From the NCBI RefSeq assembly GCF_018863395.1, contig NZ_JAHKRR010000012.1, positions 80,970 to 144,969 on the forward strand: a stretch of DNA of 64,000 nt, read 5' to 3'. Shown here one piece after another: positions 33,709 to 42,944 of this stretch. The notes beneath the pieces are model-generated. The model saw only the letters and a program-made list of their open reading frames with translations, was not told the DNA's origin and did not search any database. This DNA comes from Sinomicrobium weinanense (lineage in GTDB: Bacteria > Bacteroidota > Bacteroidia > Flavobacteriales > Flavobacteriaceae). The translations under genes and the position numbers were made by a program. Position 1 is the stretch's first letter. The number at the start of each line of letters is the position of its first letter.

Positions 33709-35064
33709 ATGAAACGGAGAAAAAAAGTAAAATACCCGATCCTCTTAGCGGTACTGGTACTGGCACTGACGAGCCAGTTCTGTATCGCACAAATACCCCA
33801 ATCTGTAAAGGATGAAATAAAAACGCGGACAGACAACGGGGTCTATCCTTCCACAGCTCTCGGGGTATGGGAAGAAGGCAAAGAGACCTATTTTATCTAC
33901 GGGTACAGGAACATTGAACGGCAAGAAAAGGCCGACAGGAACACCCTTTATGAGATAGGCTCTATCACCAAGACCTATACCGGGCTGTTACTGGCCAGGT
34001 ATACTGCTGAAGAAAAACTTGCCCTGGACTATCCGGCGGACACCCTGCTTCCGGATTCCATCAGGCTGAGGGACGGCATGGGCAATGCCATTCGGCTGGG
34101 CCAGCTTGCCACGCACACTTCGGGCCTTCCCCGCCTTCCGGACAACTTGCTCCCCTCTTCCCTGGACAATCCGTATCAGGACTACACAAGAAAAGACCTC
34201 TTTTACTTCCTGAAGCATTACAAACCTAAAAATATAGGCCAAAGATATTTGTATTCCAACCTGGGTGCAGGGCTCCTGGGAGAATTGCTGGCCATAAGCC
34301 AGGAAGCGGATTATGCCCAGCTGCTGCAAAAGGAAATTCTTGCCCCTTTACAATTAAAGCACACCTATATCGAGGTTCCGAAGCAGCAAAGTACAAAACT
34401 GGCCACCGGATATATGGGCCGCCAGAGTGTAAGCCACTGGGATTTCGATGCCCTTGCAGGGGCAGGAGCATTAAAAACAAATATTACCGAACTGCTGGCC
34501 TACGGAAAGTCGTATCTCGATCCGGAAAACCCCCTGAAAAAAGCTGCGGAGATCAGTATAAAACCCCATTATACCGATAAAAACAAGCGAAAATATGGCC
34601 TGGGATGGCATTTTCTGGAAGGCCTGGCCTGGCACAACGGAGGTACGGGAGGTTTTCGCTCCTTTATCGGCATAAACCCGGAAAAGAACCGTGTGGTAGC
34701 CATAATGGTCAATTCGGGCAGTAACCCGGCAGACGATATTGGCCTGTATCTTTCCGACCCGGACAAACACAAACTTCCCGTAACGCCTGAAATCGTGGAT
34801 ATAGCTCCGGAAGAACTTCAAAACTATGCCGGAAGCTATCAGAATAACAGCCTGGGCCTGCACCTGCGGCTTACTGCAAAAAATAACGCCCTGTATGCCA
34901 GTCTGCCAGGTCAGCAGGAACAACGTATATACTATTGCGGAGATCACAATTTCTTCTATAAAACAGCCCTGGCAAGGCTTATGTTTGAAGCGGACGAAAA
35001 TGATACTATTGTAGGGCTGACCCTGTACCAGAACGGGCAGGAGGTTCTTCTCATAAAAGACTGA
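33709..35064 (+). CDS. exported serine hydrolase of the beta-lactamase/class C PBP family
   Basis: 451 residues with a basic then hydrophobic signal segment (10-28). The catalytic Ser85-Ile-Thr-Lys88 motif lies in EIGSITKTY, Tyr182-Ser-Asn in RYLYSNLGAG, and the third motif is His309-Asn-Gly-Gly in WHNGGTGG, as in class C enzymes and esterases of this group. A lipocalin-like C-terminal domain (about 350-450) follows. Whether it acts on peptidoglycan, peptides or esters cannot be told. It ends 3 bp before the next gene, so the two are translationally close. Confidence 0.88.
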   Translation: MKRRKKVKYPILLAVLVLALTSQFCIAQIPQSVKDEIKTRTDNGVYPSTALGVWEEGKETYFIYGYRNIERQEKADRNTLYEIGSITKTYTGLLLARYTAEEKLALDYPADTLLPDSIRLRDGMGNAIRLGQLATHTSGLPRLPDNLLPSSLDNPYQDYTRKDLFYFLKHYKPKNIGQRYLYSNLGAGLLGELLAISQEADYAQLLQKEILAPLQLKHTYIEVPKQQSTKLATGYMGRQSVSHWDFDALAGAGALKTNITELLAYGKSYLDPENPLKKAAEISIKPHYTDKNKRKYGLGWHFLEGLAWHNGGTGGFRSFIGINPEKNRVVAIMVNSGSNPADDIGLYLSDPDKHKLPVTPEIVDIAPEELQNYAGSYQNNSLGLHLRLTAKNNALYASLPGQQEQRIYYCGDHNFFYKTALARLMFEADENDTIVGLTLYQNGQEVLLIKD

Positions 35065-35067
35065 AAC

Positions 35068-35235
35068 ATGACCAGGAAAAAAGCATTCGCCTTACGCATC
35101 AATGAAGAGATGCTCAAAGCTATCGAAAAGTGGGCTGCCGATGAATTCCGCAGTACCAACGGCCAGATAGAATGGATGCTTATGCAGTCGTTAAAACAAG
35201 CCAAAAGAGACCCGAAAAAGAAGGATAACAAATAA
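35068..35235 (+). CDS. Arc-like ribbon-helix-helix DNA-binding protein
   Basis: 55 residues, too short for most gene callers. KKAFALRINEEMLKAIEKWAADEFRSTNGQIEWMLMQSLKQAKRD has the RHH pattern: a short beta strand (FALRIN), helix A, a turn at RSTNG and helix B. Such proteins bind as dimers to short inverted repeats. It starts 3 bp after the serine hydrolase stop. The perfect palindrome at the SPFH promoter is a reasonable candidate target, though nothing in the sequence proves it. Confidence 0.8.
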   Translation: MTRKKAFALRINEEMLKAIEKWAADEFRSTNGQIEWMLMQSLKQAKRDPKKKDNK

Positions 35236-35337
35236 ATTCCTCTCCTGTTAAGCAGCCGATAAAAATCGTGTTCCGGAAGTTTGATATCCGGGATATATTC
35301 GCTTTCTTGCACTGCAAAAATTGCTATAATTCCGGTT

Positions 35338-36147
35338 ATGACCTGTAAAATACTTTTCTCCGACATTGACGGTACCCTGCTGAATGCCGACAGGGACCTG
35401 TCTGTACTCACCGTAAACGAAATAAAAAGGATCAGGGAAGAAATCCCCGTGATACTGGTCTCCGCAAGAATGCCCAAACAGATGTATCACCTGCAGGAAA
35501 AACTGGATATCCGCCAGGATCCGCTGGTGTGCTACAACGGTGCCCTTGTCCTGGTAGATGAAAAACCGATACATTCCACCGAGATCCCTTTCGAAGCCGT
35601 GAAACGTATTGTGGATTATAACGAAAACAGTGCCGAAGGTAAATTTCACATCAGCCTGTTCAACACCAATTCCTGGTATGTGGAAGCCTATGACCGCTGG
35701 GCACAACGGGAAGAAAACAATACAAAAGTAAGCCCGGAAATAAAAGCGAACCGGGCAGTGCTCAAGGCATGGGAACCCGTGCAAAAGGGTGCCCATAAGA
35801 TCACCTGCATGGGCGATGCGCATCTTATTGAAAAAGCATACCAGCACTTTAAGGAACATCTGGGCAACGACCTGCACCTGTATCGTTCCAAAGACACTTA
35901 TATCGAAATAGCCAACAGGGAAGTGTCCAAACTAACGGGGATACAAAAGCTGCTCTCACACTACGGGCTCTCACTCGAAGAAGCCATGGCATTCGGCGAC
36001 AATTACAACGATACAGAGATGATCGCCGCCGTAGGCCATGGGGTTGCCGTAGCCAACGCCCGCGACGAGGTAAAGGCCGTAGCCAATGCCATCACAGGCC
36101 ACCACAAGGAGGATGGGGTTGCCAGATATATTCAGAAAACACTTTAG
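35338..36147 (+). CDS. Cof-type HAD-superfamily phosphatase
   Basis: 269 residues from the ATG at 35338. HAD motif I is Asp9-x-Asp11 in FSDIDGTLLN, motif II is VSAR, motif III Lys in the KLTGIQKLL region, and motif IV AFGDNYNDTEMI. The large C2B cap domain lies between motifs II and III (about 85-195). These enzymes remove phosphate from sugar phosphates, PLP or flavin precursors; the substrate is not predictable. It may follow the RHH gene in the same transcript, with about 100 bp between. Confidence 0.9.
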   Translation: MTCKILFSDIDGTLLNADRDLSVLTVNEIKRIREEIPVILVSARMPKQMYHLQEKLDIRQDPLVCYNGALVLVDEKPIHSTEIPFEAVKRIVDYNENSAEGKFHISLFNTNSWYVEAYDRWAQREENNTKVSPEIKANRAVLKAWEPVQKGAHKITCMGDAHLIEKAYQHFKEHLGNDLHLYRSKDTYIEIANREVSKLTGIQKLLSHYGLSLEEAMAFGDNYNDTEMIAAVGHGVAVANARDEVKAVANAITGHHKEDGVARYIQKTL

Positions 36148-36181
36148 TAAGGCCTGAAAAAAATATCCTTTACGTTACCCC

Positions 36182-37003
36182 CTACACGCTTTGTTTTTCC
36201 TTTTGCCTGTCGGTTACGGACTGGTCTTCTGCCATCCCCGATTTCCAGTAAGAATAGGCATAGAGTTCCTGTGTTGTCCATCCCAAATCCTTTCGCAGGT
36301 ATTTCCGGATCTCCTTTACACTGGAAAATTCCGCGGCCACATATCCGAATTTCGCTCCCTCCGCAGGTATTTGCACCGCTTTGACAGCATCGGCCAGGGT
36401 ACTGCCCTCTTCAGGGGCAGAATTGTATATCCAATGGATGTCGAGTTGTGCATCGGTATGCAATTCTTGCTTGTCTTCCCTGCCGTGAACTTCGATGACA
36501 GCTGTTACCCTGGCTTTGGCGGGAAGGCCTTCCAGGATGGCTCCCAGTACCGGGATCGCCGTAGCATCTCCAGCAAGCAGGTACCAGTCCGCCTCGGGAT
36601 AAAGAGCTTTTTTCCCGGCCTTCATCAATACCCCGAGTTTATCACCTTCTTTTGCATTCCCTGCCCATGCAGATGCGGGACTGGTATCACCGTGATACAC
36701 AAAATCAGTGATCATCTCTTCTTTTTCCACGTCAATGCCCCGGTGGGTATAAGTCCGTATGATGGGGCGAAGATGTTCCAGTGGGTGTGCCCACTGCTGT
36801 TGTTCGTTATCGTATTCGGGAAAATGGATATCTTCAACCCCAACCGGAGGGATCAGTATCTTATTGTTTACCCCTACCGTCGTATCTGCAAATTGCATTA
36901 CATGATCCCCTCCCAGGGTGACCCGGATATAATGCGGAGTGATATATTCTTTTTTCTTTACGCGGAGTACCGCCCGAAGTACCCCCTCATTTTTATCGGC
37001 CAT
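36182..37003 (-). CDS. siderophore-interacting protein (FAD-linked ferric reductase)
   Basis: 273 residues of the SIP/ViuB family that reduces ferric siderophores to free iron in the cytoplasm. The FAD-binding barrel includes HYIRVTLGGDHVMQF and IIRTYTHRG, the RxYTxR-like flavin motif, and HGDTSPASAWAGNAKEGDKLGV. The SIP domain holds WYLLAGDATAIPVLGAILEGLP. It ends with an acidic and basic tail. It is divergent from the DUF819 gene and no siderophore receptor lies beside it. Confidence 0.88.
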   Translation of the reverse strand: MADKNEGVLRAVLRVKKKEYITPHYIRVTLGGDHVMQFADTTVGVNNKILIPPVGVEDIHFPEYDNEQQQWAHPLEHLRPIIRTYTHRGIDVEKEEMITDFVYHGDTSPASAWAGNAKEGDKLGVLMKAGKKALYPEADWYLLAGDATAIPVLGAILEGLPAKARVTAVIEVHGREDKQELHTDAQLDIHWIYNSAPEEGSTLADAVKAVQIPAEGAKFGYVAAEFSSVKEIRKYLRKDLGWTTQELYAYSYWKSGMAEDQSVTDRQKEKQSV

Positions 37004-37138
37004 ATTTCATAGAATTTGGAAACAAAGTTATATCATTATTTAAAATTGTTCTAAATTAAAAAGTTAAAATAAATGTAACTGATTTCCCATATAAACAGAA
37101 GCATTTAAAAATTACAAATCCTGGGGCCGATTCTGTTC

Positions 37139-37146
37139 TATTTTTG
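37139..37146 (+). promoter_or_regulatory. candidate -7 promoter box of the DUF819 gene
   Basis: TATTTTTG fits TAnnTTTG exactly and ends 28 bp before the ATG at 37175. Confidence 0.4.
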
Positions 37147-37174
37147 TATTTTGCCGCCAAATAACGGATATTAC

Positions 37175-38440
37175 ATGGAAAAAACTGCAGTTTTTACCGA
37201 CGATACCATTGTATTCGGCCTCTTAATGCTGGCTCTTGGTTTCGTTTTCTACACCTCTTCCAGGACAACGGGGTTCTGGAGTAAATTCTACAAGGTCATT
37301 CCCGCTCTTCTGATGTGCTATCTCATCCCCGCCATATACAACTCCACGGGACTTGTGAGTGACCAGGCCTCCAACCTGTACTTTGTGGCCAGCAGGTATT
37401 TACTTCCTGCATCACTGGTGTTGATGACGCTTAGTATAGACTTAAAATCCATCTTTAACCTGGGACCGAAAGCCCTAATCATGTTTTTTACGGGTACTAT
37501 CGGGATCGTCATAGGCGGTCCGCTGGCCATTCTGCTCATCTCTCTGGTATCGCCCGAAACTGTTGGCGGAGCAGGCTTCGATGCTGTGTGGAGGGGACTG
37601 GCCACTTTGGCGGGCAGCTGGATAGGTGGCGGAGCCAACCAGGCTGCCATGCTGGAAATATTCAAATACAACCCGGAAAAATACGGCGGCATGGTCCTGG
37701 TAGATATTGTGGTAGCCAACCTGTGGATGGCAATAATCCTCCTGGGTATAGGTAAGAACAAACAGATAGACCGATGGCTGAAAGCCGACGCTTCTGCCAT
37801 TGAAGAACTGAAACACAAGGTGTCTGCCTTTGCCGAAAAAATATCCCGGAACCCTTCGCTTACCGACCTGATGATCATCCTCTCTATTGCATTTACCGCA
37901 GTAGGAGTTGCACATTGGGGGGCTTCGGGTATCTCTGCATTTCTTACCTCAACCTTCGAAGCAGTACAGGATAAACAAAGTGCATTGTCTTCCTTTGGTT
38001 CCCAGTTCTTCTGGATGATCACCATTGCAACCGCCATAGGTATTTGCCTGTCCTTTACCCGGGTCAAAACTTACGAAGGTGCAGGCGCAGGTAAACTGGG
38101 GAGCATTTGCATTTACATTCTCGTTGCCACCATAGGCATGAAAATGGACCTCGCTGCCGTGTTCGACAATCCCGGGCTGCTTGCCATCGGACTGGTGTGG
38201 ATGGCCATTCACGCAATACTGCTTTTCCTCGTGGCCAAATGGATACGCGCACCCTATTTCTTCCTGGCCGTTGGTAGCCAGGCCAATGTGGGCGGGGCTG
38301 CTTCGGCTCCCGTAGTGGCAGCTGCATTTCACCCTTCGCTTACCACGGTAGGCGTACTCCTTGCCGTGTTCGGTTATGCCGTGGGAACCTACGGGGCCAT
38401 GCTTTGTGCGTGGTTAATGGAATTTGCCTCTACGGTATAG
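37175..38440 (+). CDS. DUF819 family membrane protein
   Basis: 421 residues with about ten or eleven transmembrane segments and no signal peptide. The ATG at 37175 was chosen because the frame before it (NNGY) is not conserved-looking. DUF819 proteins (e.g. E. coli YjcL) are predicted transporters. Gly-rich motifs typical of carriers are visible in ATLAGSWIGGGANQAAMLEIF and in VGSQANVGGAASAPVVAAAFHPSL. The substrate is unknown. The next gene starts within 60 bp, so the two may be cotranscribed. Confidence 0.85.
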   Translation: MEKTAVFTDDTIVFGLLMLALGFVFYTSSRTTGFWSKFYKVIPALLMCYLIPAIYNSTGLVSDQASNLYFVASRYLLPASLVLMTLSIDLKSIFNLGPKALIMFFTGTIGIVIGGPLAILLISLVSPETVGGAGFDAVWRGLATLAGSWIGGGANQAAMLEIFKYNPEKYGGMVLVDIVVANLWMAIILLGIGKNKQIDRWLKADASAIEELKHKVSAFAEKISRNPSLTDLMIILSIAFTAVGVAHWGASGISAFLTSTFEAVQDKQSALSSFGSQFFWMITIATAIGICLSFTRVKTYEGAGAGKLGSICIYILVATIGMKMDLAAVFDNPGLLAIGLVWMAIHAILLFLVAKWIRAPYFFLAVGSQANVGGAASAPVVAAAFHPSLTTVGVLLAVFGYAVGTYGAMLCAWLMEFASTV

Positions 38441-38496
38441 TTTATATGGACGAGAATAAAGATATTTGCAGCGCTAATCAATCACGCAAAAGAACT

Positions 38497-39234
38497 ATGA
38501 CATTCGCAAACAAGACCATGGCTCTCACAGCCGGCTTTTTATTGCTCTTTGCCTGCGGCCGAAAGGAGAACGTTATGCACCTTACCGGACAGGTAGAGGG
38601 ATTAAAAAAAGGAAAAATATACCTGCAAAAGGTACAGGATTCCACTTTGGTATCGCTCGATTCCCTGATTGTCGACGGCAACAGTCATTTCGATTTTACC
38701 ACGGAAATAGAAGAACCCGAAATATTTTACCTGTCGGTAACCCGCCACAACAGTGTAAACAAAGATACCAGCCTGCTCTTTTTCGGTGAAAAAGGAGAAA
38801 TAACCATCAATACATCATGGAATTATTTTTCTGCGGAAGCAGAAGTAGAGGGCTCTGAAACCCATGAAAAACTGGAAGAATACCAGAAAGTAATCCGGCA
38901 ATTCCGTGAAAAGAACCTGGAACTTGTCACAGAACAACTCAAAGCAGGCAAGGATTCACTCAAAAGGGACTCTCTGGCCAGACTGGCTAATAAAAACACT
39001 ACACGAAGCTACCTGTACACCCTAAACTTTGCCCTGGGGAACGCAGATTCATATGTAGCTCCGTATATCGCCCTGGCCGAAGTTGCCAATGCCAGGATAA
39101 AGTACCTGGACACCATCAACAAATCCCTGTCTCCCGAGGTAGCGGCCTCCAAGTATGGCAAGGCCCTGAACGAATATATCGAAGAAATAAAGGCACGGGA
39201 AAAGCAGGAGGAAAAGAAAGGAAAAGAGGAATAG
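38497..39234 (+). CDS. DUF4369-domain lipoprotein
   Basis: 245 residues. Of the candidate starts, the ATG at 38497 leaves a proper signal peptide with lipobox LFACG; an upstream ATG at 38446 would add 17 residues. The DUF4369 barrel (about 35-125) shows HLTGQVEGLKKGKIYLQKVQDSTLVSLDSLIVDGNSHFDF. A helical, charged C-terminal region ends in KEKKGKEE-like repeats. In Bacteroidota this domain often precedes a thioredoxin-like domain, but none is present here. Confidence 0.8.
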   Translation: MTFANKTMALTAGFLLLFACGRKENVMHLTGQVEGLKKGKIYLQKVQDSTLVSLDSLIVDGNSHFDFTTEIEEPEIFYLSVTRHNSVNKDTSLLFFGEKGEITINTSWNYFSAEAEVEGSETHEKLEEYQKVIRQFREKNLELVTEQLKAGKDSLKRDSLARLANKNTTRSYLYTLNFALGNADSYVAPYIALAEVANARIKYLDTINKSLSPEVAASKYGKALNEYIEEIKAREKQEEKKGKEE

Positions 39235-39374
39235 AAATATGACGGGGGGCGGATGACCGGGAGACTGGGAGACAAAGTGACTAGGAGACGAGGGGTATTG
39301 GTGATTTATCATGATTGATGAAGATTGAATGAGTTTCCCCGAATGGACAGCCCGAAGAGCTCCTCTTATTTTCG

Positions 39375-40376
39375 TTAATTTCCGGGCATTACCCTGGTAC
39401 TGAATTCGAATTTTCTGAGCAGCAAAATGGTAATAATGATAAGTGCCAATGCCAGGGACCAGATTAAAAAAGCAGTGCGGGTTTTCTTCTTTGCATTTTC
39501 TTTTTCCCACCATCTTCCAGGCCTGATCCCGGCGAGATAAAAGGTGATGATCCCCGCTATATTAAGGCAGATAATATTCGTACAAAAAATAAGGAAGGAG
39601 TTAAAGGCATCGCTGTAATACTCCCCTCCCAGCAACAGGCCTGCCCGCATAAGGGGAGGTAACAGGGCAGCCGCTACCATAACACCGACCAGGGTCCCCC
39701 CCTGGCCGCTTAATGCGGATATAACCCCTGCAAAGCCACAGGCCAGGGCCAGGACAATATCATCATAAGCAATACCGGGGTCCATGGTTATCTCTCCCAC
39801 ATTTCCGGCAAGCATCCCCCAAAGTACGGAAATGACCAATGCAATAAGGGAAGAAACTATCCCTGTGACCATTGATTTTTTTATCACAGGCCAGTCCCCC
39901 AGTGTAGTGCCGAAAGCCATGGACATATTGGGGCCCAGAAACGGAGCTATAACCATAGCCCCTATAATGATCGCCACATTGTCCTTAAGTATGCCTATAC
40001 CTGCAACGAACGAGGACAGGATAACCATAAGGATAAAATTCAGGGAAAGTTTTACGGGTTCGTCTATATCACTGTAAAGTTCTTCCTTGCTAAGGGCTAC
40101 AAATTTTCCGATCCTCACTTTCGCCTCTTTCTCTTTTTCCGGTACATCCGGTTTGGGCAGGGTACCTTCCACCGCGTGAATGATCACCCGGCAATGTTGC
40201 CGGTTTTCAAGAGAGTTCAATAGTTCCTTGGCGTATTCGTCCTGTGTCAGCACCTTTATAGCATAGCCTTCTTCTACGGTTTCGGACACCCATTTCTCAA
40301 TAACTTCCTCACTATCCAGGAGTTTATCTAACGCTTCCTTTGCCTCCCTGGCTATAACGATCTCTAAAAGTCTCAA
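39375..40376 (-). CDS. TIGR00341/DUF389 family membrane protein
   Basis: 333 residues. A soluble N-terminal part (about 1-110) precedes about six transmembrane segments, with VILSSFVAGIGILKDNVAIIIGAMVIAPFLGPNMSMAFG as the family's signature stretch. It starts at TTG, as the only start near the conserved RLLEIVIA N-terminus. Function unknown. A miniature element copy lies just upstream of it. Confidence 0.85.
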   Translation of the reverse strand: MRLLEIVIAREAKEALDKLLDSEEVIEKWVSETVEEGYAIKVLTQDEYAKELLNSLENRQHCRVIIHAVEGTLPKPDVPEKEKEAKVRIGKFVALSKEELYSDIDEPVKLSLNFILMVILSSFVAGIGILKDNVAIIIGAMVIAPFLGPNMSMAFGTTLGDWPVIKKSMVTGIVSSLIALVISVLWGMLAGNVGEITMDPGIAYDDIVLALACGFAGVISALSGQGGTLVGVMVAAALLPPLMRAGLLLGGEYYSDAFNSFLIFCTNIICLNIAGIITFYLAGIRPGRWWEKENAKKKTRTAFLIWSLALALIIITILLLRKFEFSTRVMPGN

Positions 40377-40422
40377 TGGTCGGTTTTCAGATTATATACG
40401 ACCTATGCCGTAGTTTAAAGAT

Positions 40423-40692
40423 AACGTGAATAATGGATAAGTCCCAGGGAGCACAAATATCTCAAAATTACAACCTCTGTTTGAGATTTTTAAAAAGCTC
40501 CTCCCTTAAGACAAAGGGAGGTGGTCCCGATTTCAATCGGGATCGGAGGGTTTGAAAGCCCAAGCCATTGGATAAATACAAAAGTTGGGAGTATGCCCAA
40601 GGTTTGGGCATGGTCAAACTCCCCGTCCCGCAAGCGGGACACCCCTCTTCGTCTCAAGAGGGGAGCCCTTTTTCTTATCCATTATTCACGTT
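40423..40692. mobile_element. MITE-like hairpin-chain element, copy 2 (270 bp)
   Basis: Perfect 19-bp terminal inverted repeats, AACGTGAATAATGGATAAG and CTTATCCATTATTCACGTT. Exact flanking duplication AAAGAT at 40417-40422 and 40693-40698 marks an insertion. The inside is a row of seven short hairpins (see findings) with no open frame of substance. It is the intact form of copy 1 at 13100-13434 and has the same orientation. Confidence 0.9.
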
Positions 40693-40773
40693 AAAGATAA
40701 TAAAATTCTGATATTGTCCCGTAAAATCCCATACCCCGGGAAATGACCGGCAGTAAAGGATCAAACTCAATAA

Positions 40774-40802
40774 AAAAAGCCGTCCCTGTTTCCGGAACGG
40801 CC
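40774..40802 (-). terminator. intrinsic terminator after dnaN
   Basis: On the minus strand GCCGTTCC-loop-GGGACGGC is followed by seven T. It lies 37 bases after the dnaN stop, in the right direction. Confidence 0.8.
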
Positions 40803-40838
40803 TCTATATGATATAACGGTTTGTCTCAGGTCCGTAGC

Positions 40839-41957
40839 CTAGTTATTCAGCATCACCGGCATTACCAGCATGGTTATATACTCTCCTTCGTCCAGTCCGT
40901 CCACCGGGGTCAGGATACCGGCCCTGTTGGGCAGTGACATTTCCACAGATACTTCATCGGCAGTGAGATTGTTCAGCATTTCGATCAGGAACCTGGAGTT
41001 AAAACCGATCTGCATATCGTCTCCCTGATATTCGCAGGTAAGCCTTTCTTCGGCCTTGTTACTGTAATCGATGTCTTCGGCAGATATGTTGAGTTCGGCT
41101 CCGGCGATCTTCAGGCGTATCTGGTGTGTTGTTTTGTTAGAGAAAATACTTACCCTTCGGGCAGAATTGAGGAACTGTGTTCTGTCGATGGTCAGCTTGT
41201 TGGGGTTTTCCTTGGGGATCACCGCTTCGTAATTGGGGTATTTACCGTCAATGAGACGGCAAACCAGTTCTGCATTGTCAAAGGTAAACTTGGCGTTGCT
41301 CTCGTTGTATTCCACAGTGACCTCTGTTTCACTGCCTGCCAGGATCCCCTTGAGTAGGTTGAGCGGTTTTTTGGGCATGATAAACTCGGCCACTTCACTG
41401 GCGGAAAGGTCCGTACGCTGGTATTTTACGAGCTTATGTGCATCCGTGGCCACAAAGGTCAGGTTTTCGGGAGAGAACTGGAAGAACACTCCGCTCATCA
41501 CCGGACGAAGGTCATCGTTCCCGGCAGCAAAAATAGTTTTGCTAATGGCAGTGGCCAGCACGTCACCCACTACGGAAGTAGAACTGGGGTCCGTTAACTC
41601 CACCGTCTTCGGAAATTCGGAAGCATCTGCATAGGCCAGGGCATATTTTCCGTGATTGGAACTGATCTCTATGGTATTGTTGTCTTCCATGACAAAAGTA
41701 AGCGGCTGCTCCGGAAAGGTCTTGAGGATATCCAGCAACAACCGGGCCGGCACCGCTATACTCCCTTCGGTGTCTGACTCCACGTCCAGTACCGCGCTCA
41801 TGGTAGTCTCCAGGTCCGAAGCCGAGACCGTGAGCTTTTCTCCTTTCAATTCAAACAAAAAATTATCTAAGATGGGCAGGGTATTACTGCTGTTGATCAC
41901 CCCTCCTAATACCTGTAGTTGTTTTAATAAATACGAACTGGATACAATAAACTTCAT
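40839..41957 (-). CDS. dnaN: DNA polymerase III beta subunit (sliding clamp)
   Basis: A 372-residue clamp that dimerises into a ring around DNA and tethers polymerase III. The three-domain repeat is visible; markers are ISKTIFAAGNDDLRPVMSGVFFQF, ATDAHKLVKYQ and the C-terminal hydrophobic cleft around the end (EYITMLVMPVML). The genome neighbours are not dnaA or recF, as is usual in this phylum. No origin-like DnaA-box cluster was noticed nearby. Confidence 0.95.
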   Translation of the reverse strand: MKFIVSSSYLLKQLQVLGGVINSSNTLPILDNFLFELKGEKLTVSASDLETTMSAVLDVESDTEGSIAVPARLLLDILKTFPEQPLTFVMEDNNTIEISSNHGKYALAYADASEFPKTVELTDPSSTSVVGDVLATAISKTIFAAGNDDLRPVMSGVFFQFSPENLTFVATDAHKLVKYQRTDLSASEVAEFIMPKKPLNLLKGILAGSETEVTVEYNESNAKFTFDNAELVCRLIDGKYPNYEAVIPKENPNKLTIDRTQFLNSARRVSIFSNKTTHQIRLKIAGAELNISAEDIDYSNKAEERLTCEYQGDDMQIGFNSRFLIEMLNNLTADEVSVEMSLPNRAGILTPVDGLDEGEYITMLVMPVMLNN

Positions 41958-42351
41958 CTGTTAGTTTTTAAGGCTCCTTCCTTTGAGAATACACAAAAGG
42001 AGATTTCTTATGTTCAACTACAAATATATCTTAATTATGGGTTTTACAGAAAGATATTTATTAACAGGTTATGAATATTTTTTACCCGGGATTTCTTTTT
42101 TCCACACCTTTTTCCCGGGTCATTTTCTCCCGTGCCGCAGCACTGCCTTTCAAACGGCATTAAGAAGCAAAATATTCATAATCAAACAAGTATCAACAAA
42201 CTACATTCCACCCCTCTTTTATTTTCTCTTATGTTCATTAATTACGCCAATTTCACAATAGACACATACTATCGATAAAGAATAAAATCATCAATACAAT
42301 CTATTATTTTTACATCGTCAAACTTAAGTTCAATTATAAAAAACCAATATC
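41958..42351. other. 394-bp AT-rich divergent intergenic region
   Basis: Between dnaN (minus) and the FMN reductase gene (plus). It should hold both promoters. I see a weak TATTTTTAC stretch at 42303-42313 upstream of the reductase gene. No gene, repeat array or RNA recognised. Confidence 0.5.
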
Positions 42352-42921
42352 ATGAAAACTACTATCGTTTTAGGAAGTGTACGTAACGAAAGACAATCGC
42401 ATCAGCTCGCCCGATACATTCAACAACAACTTGCCAACAAAGGAATAGGGACGGACCTGGTAGACCTCAGCGAGACTCCTCTTCCCATTTTTGGCCAGCA
42501 GGGGGCAGACACCACTCATGTAGCCTCCATCCGGAAACAGTTAGAGCAGGGAGATGCCCTTATTTTCGTTTCTCCCGAATATCAGGGCAGTTTTTCCGGC
42601 GCATTAAAAAATATGATCGATTATTACAAACCTGAATTTCAACAGAAGCCTATCGGTGTCGCCACAGCTTCTTCCGGAAAAATGGGAGGCATCAACGCTT
42701 CTTCACAATTGCAGCACGTTATCCTGAGCCTGGGCGCCTATCCCCTGCCCCGTAAGCTGCTCGTCCCGGAGATCCACCAGGCTTTCGACGACAATTTATC
42801 TCCCATAAATGACTCCATAACGGATCATACCCACAAGTTCCTCGAAGAATTCCTCTGGTATGCAGATGCCATCTATCGCAAAAAGAAAGCAGAAGAAACT
42901 GTTATGGTCACAGCCGGTTAA
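42352..42921 (+). CDS. NADPH-dependent FMN reductase-like flavoprotein
   Basis: A 189-residue flavodoxin-fold oxidoreductase. The phosphate-binding start is LGSVRNERQSHQLARYIQQQL and the flavin-edge motif is VSPEYQGSFSGALKNMIDYY, the SxxYxGxxxxxLKN pattern of the family. It may reduce quinones, azo compounds or FMN. No dedicated partner gene is near. Confidence 0.88.
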   Translation: MKTTIVLGSVRNERQSHQLARYIQQQLANKGIGTDLVDLSETPLPIFGQQGADTTHVASIRKQLEQGDALIFVSPEYQGSFSGALKNMIDYYKPEFQQKPIGVATASSGKMGGINASSQLQHVILSLGAYPLPRKLLVPEIHQAFDDNLSPINDSITDHTHKFLEEFLWYADAIYRKKKAEETVMVTAG

Positions 42922-42944
42922 ACGGAACTGATATGGAAGGGTAA

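Noticed and set aside
41958..42351. Replication origin near dnaN
   Set aside because: No dnaA gene, and no cluster of DnaA-box-like sequences was noticed; dnaN is separate from the origin in this phylum.
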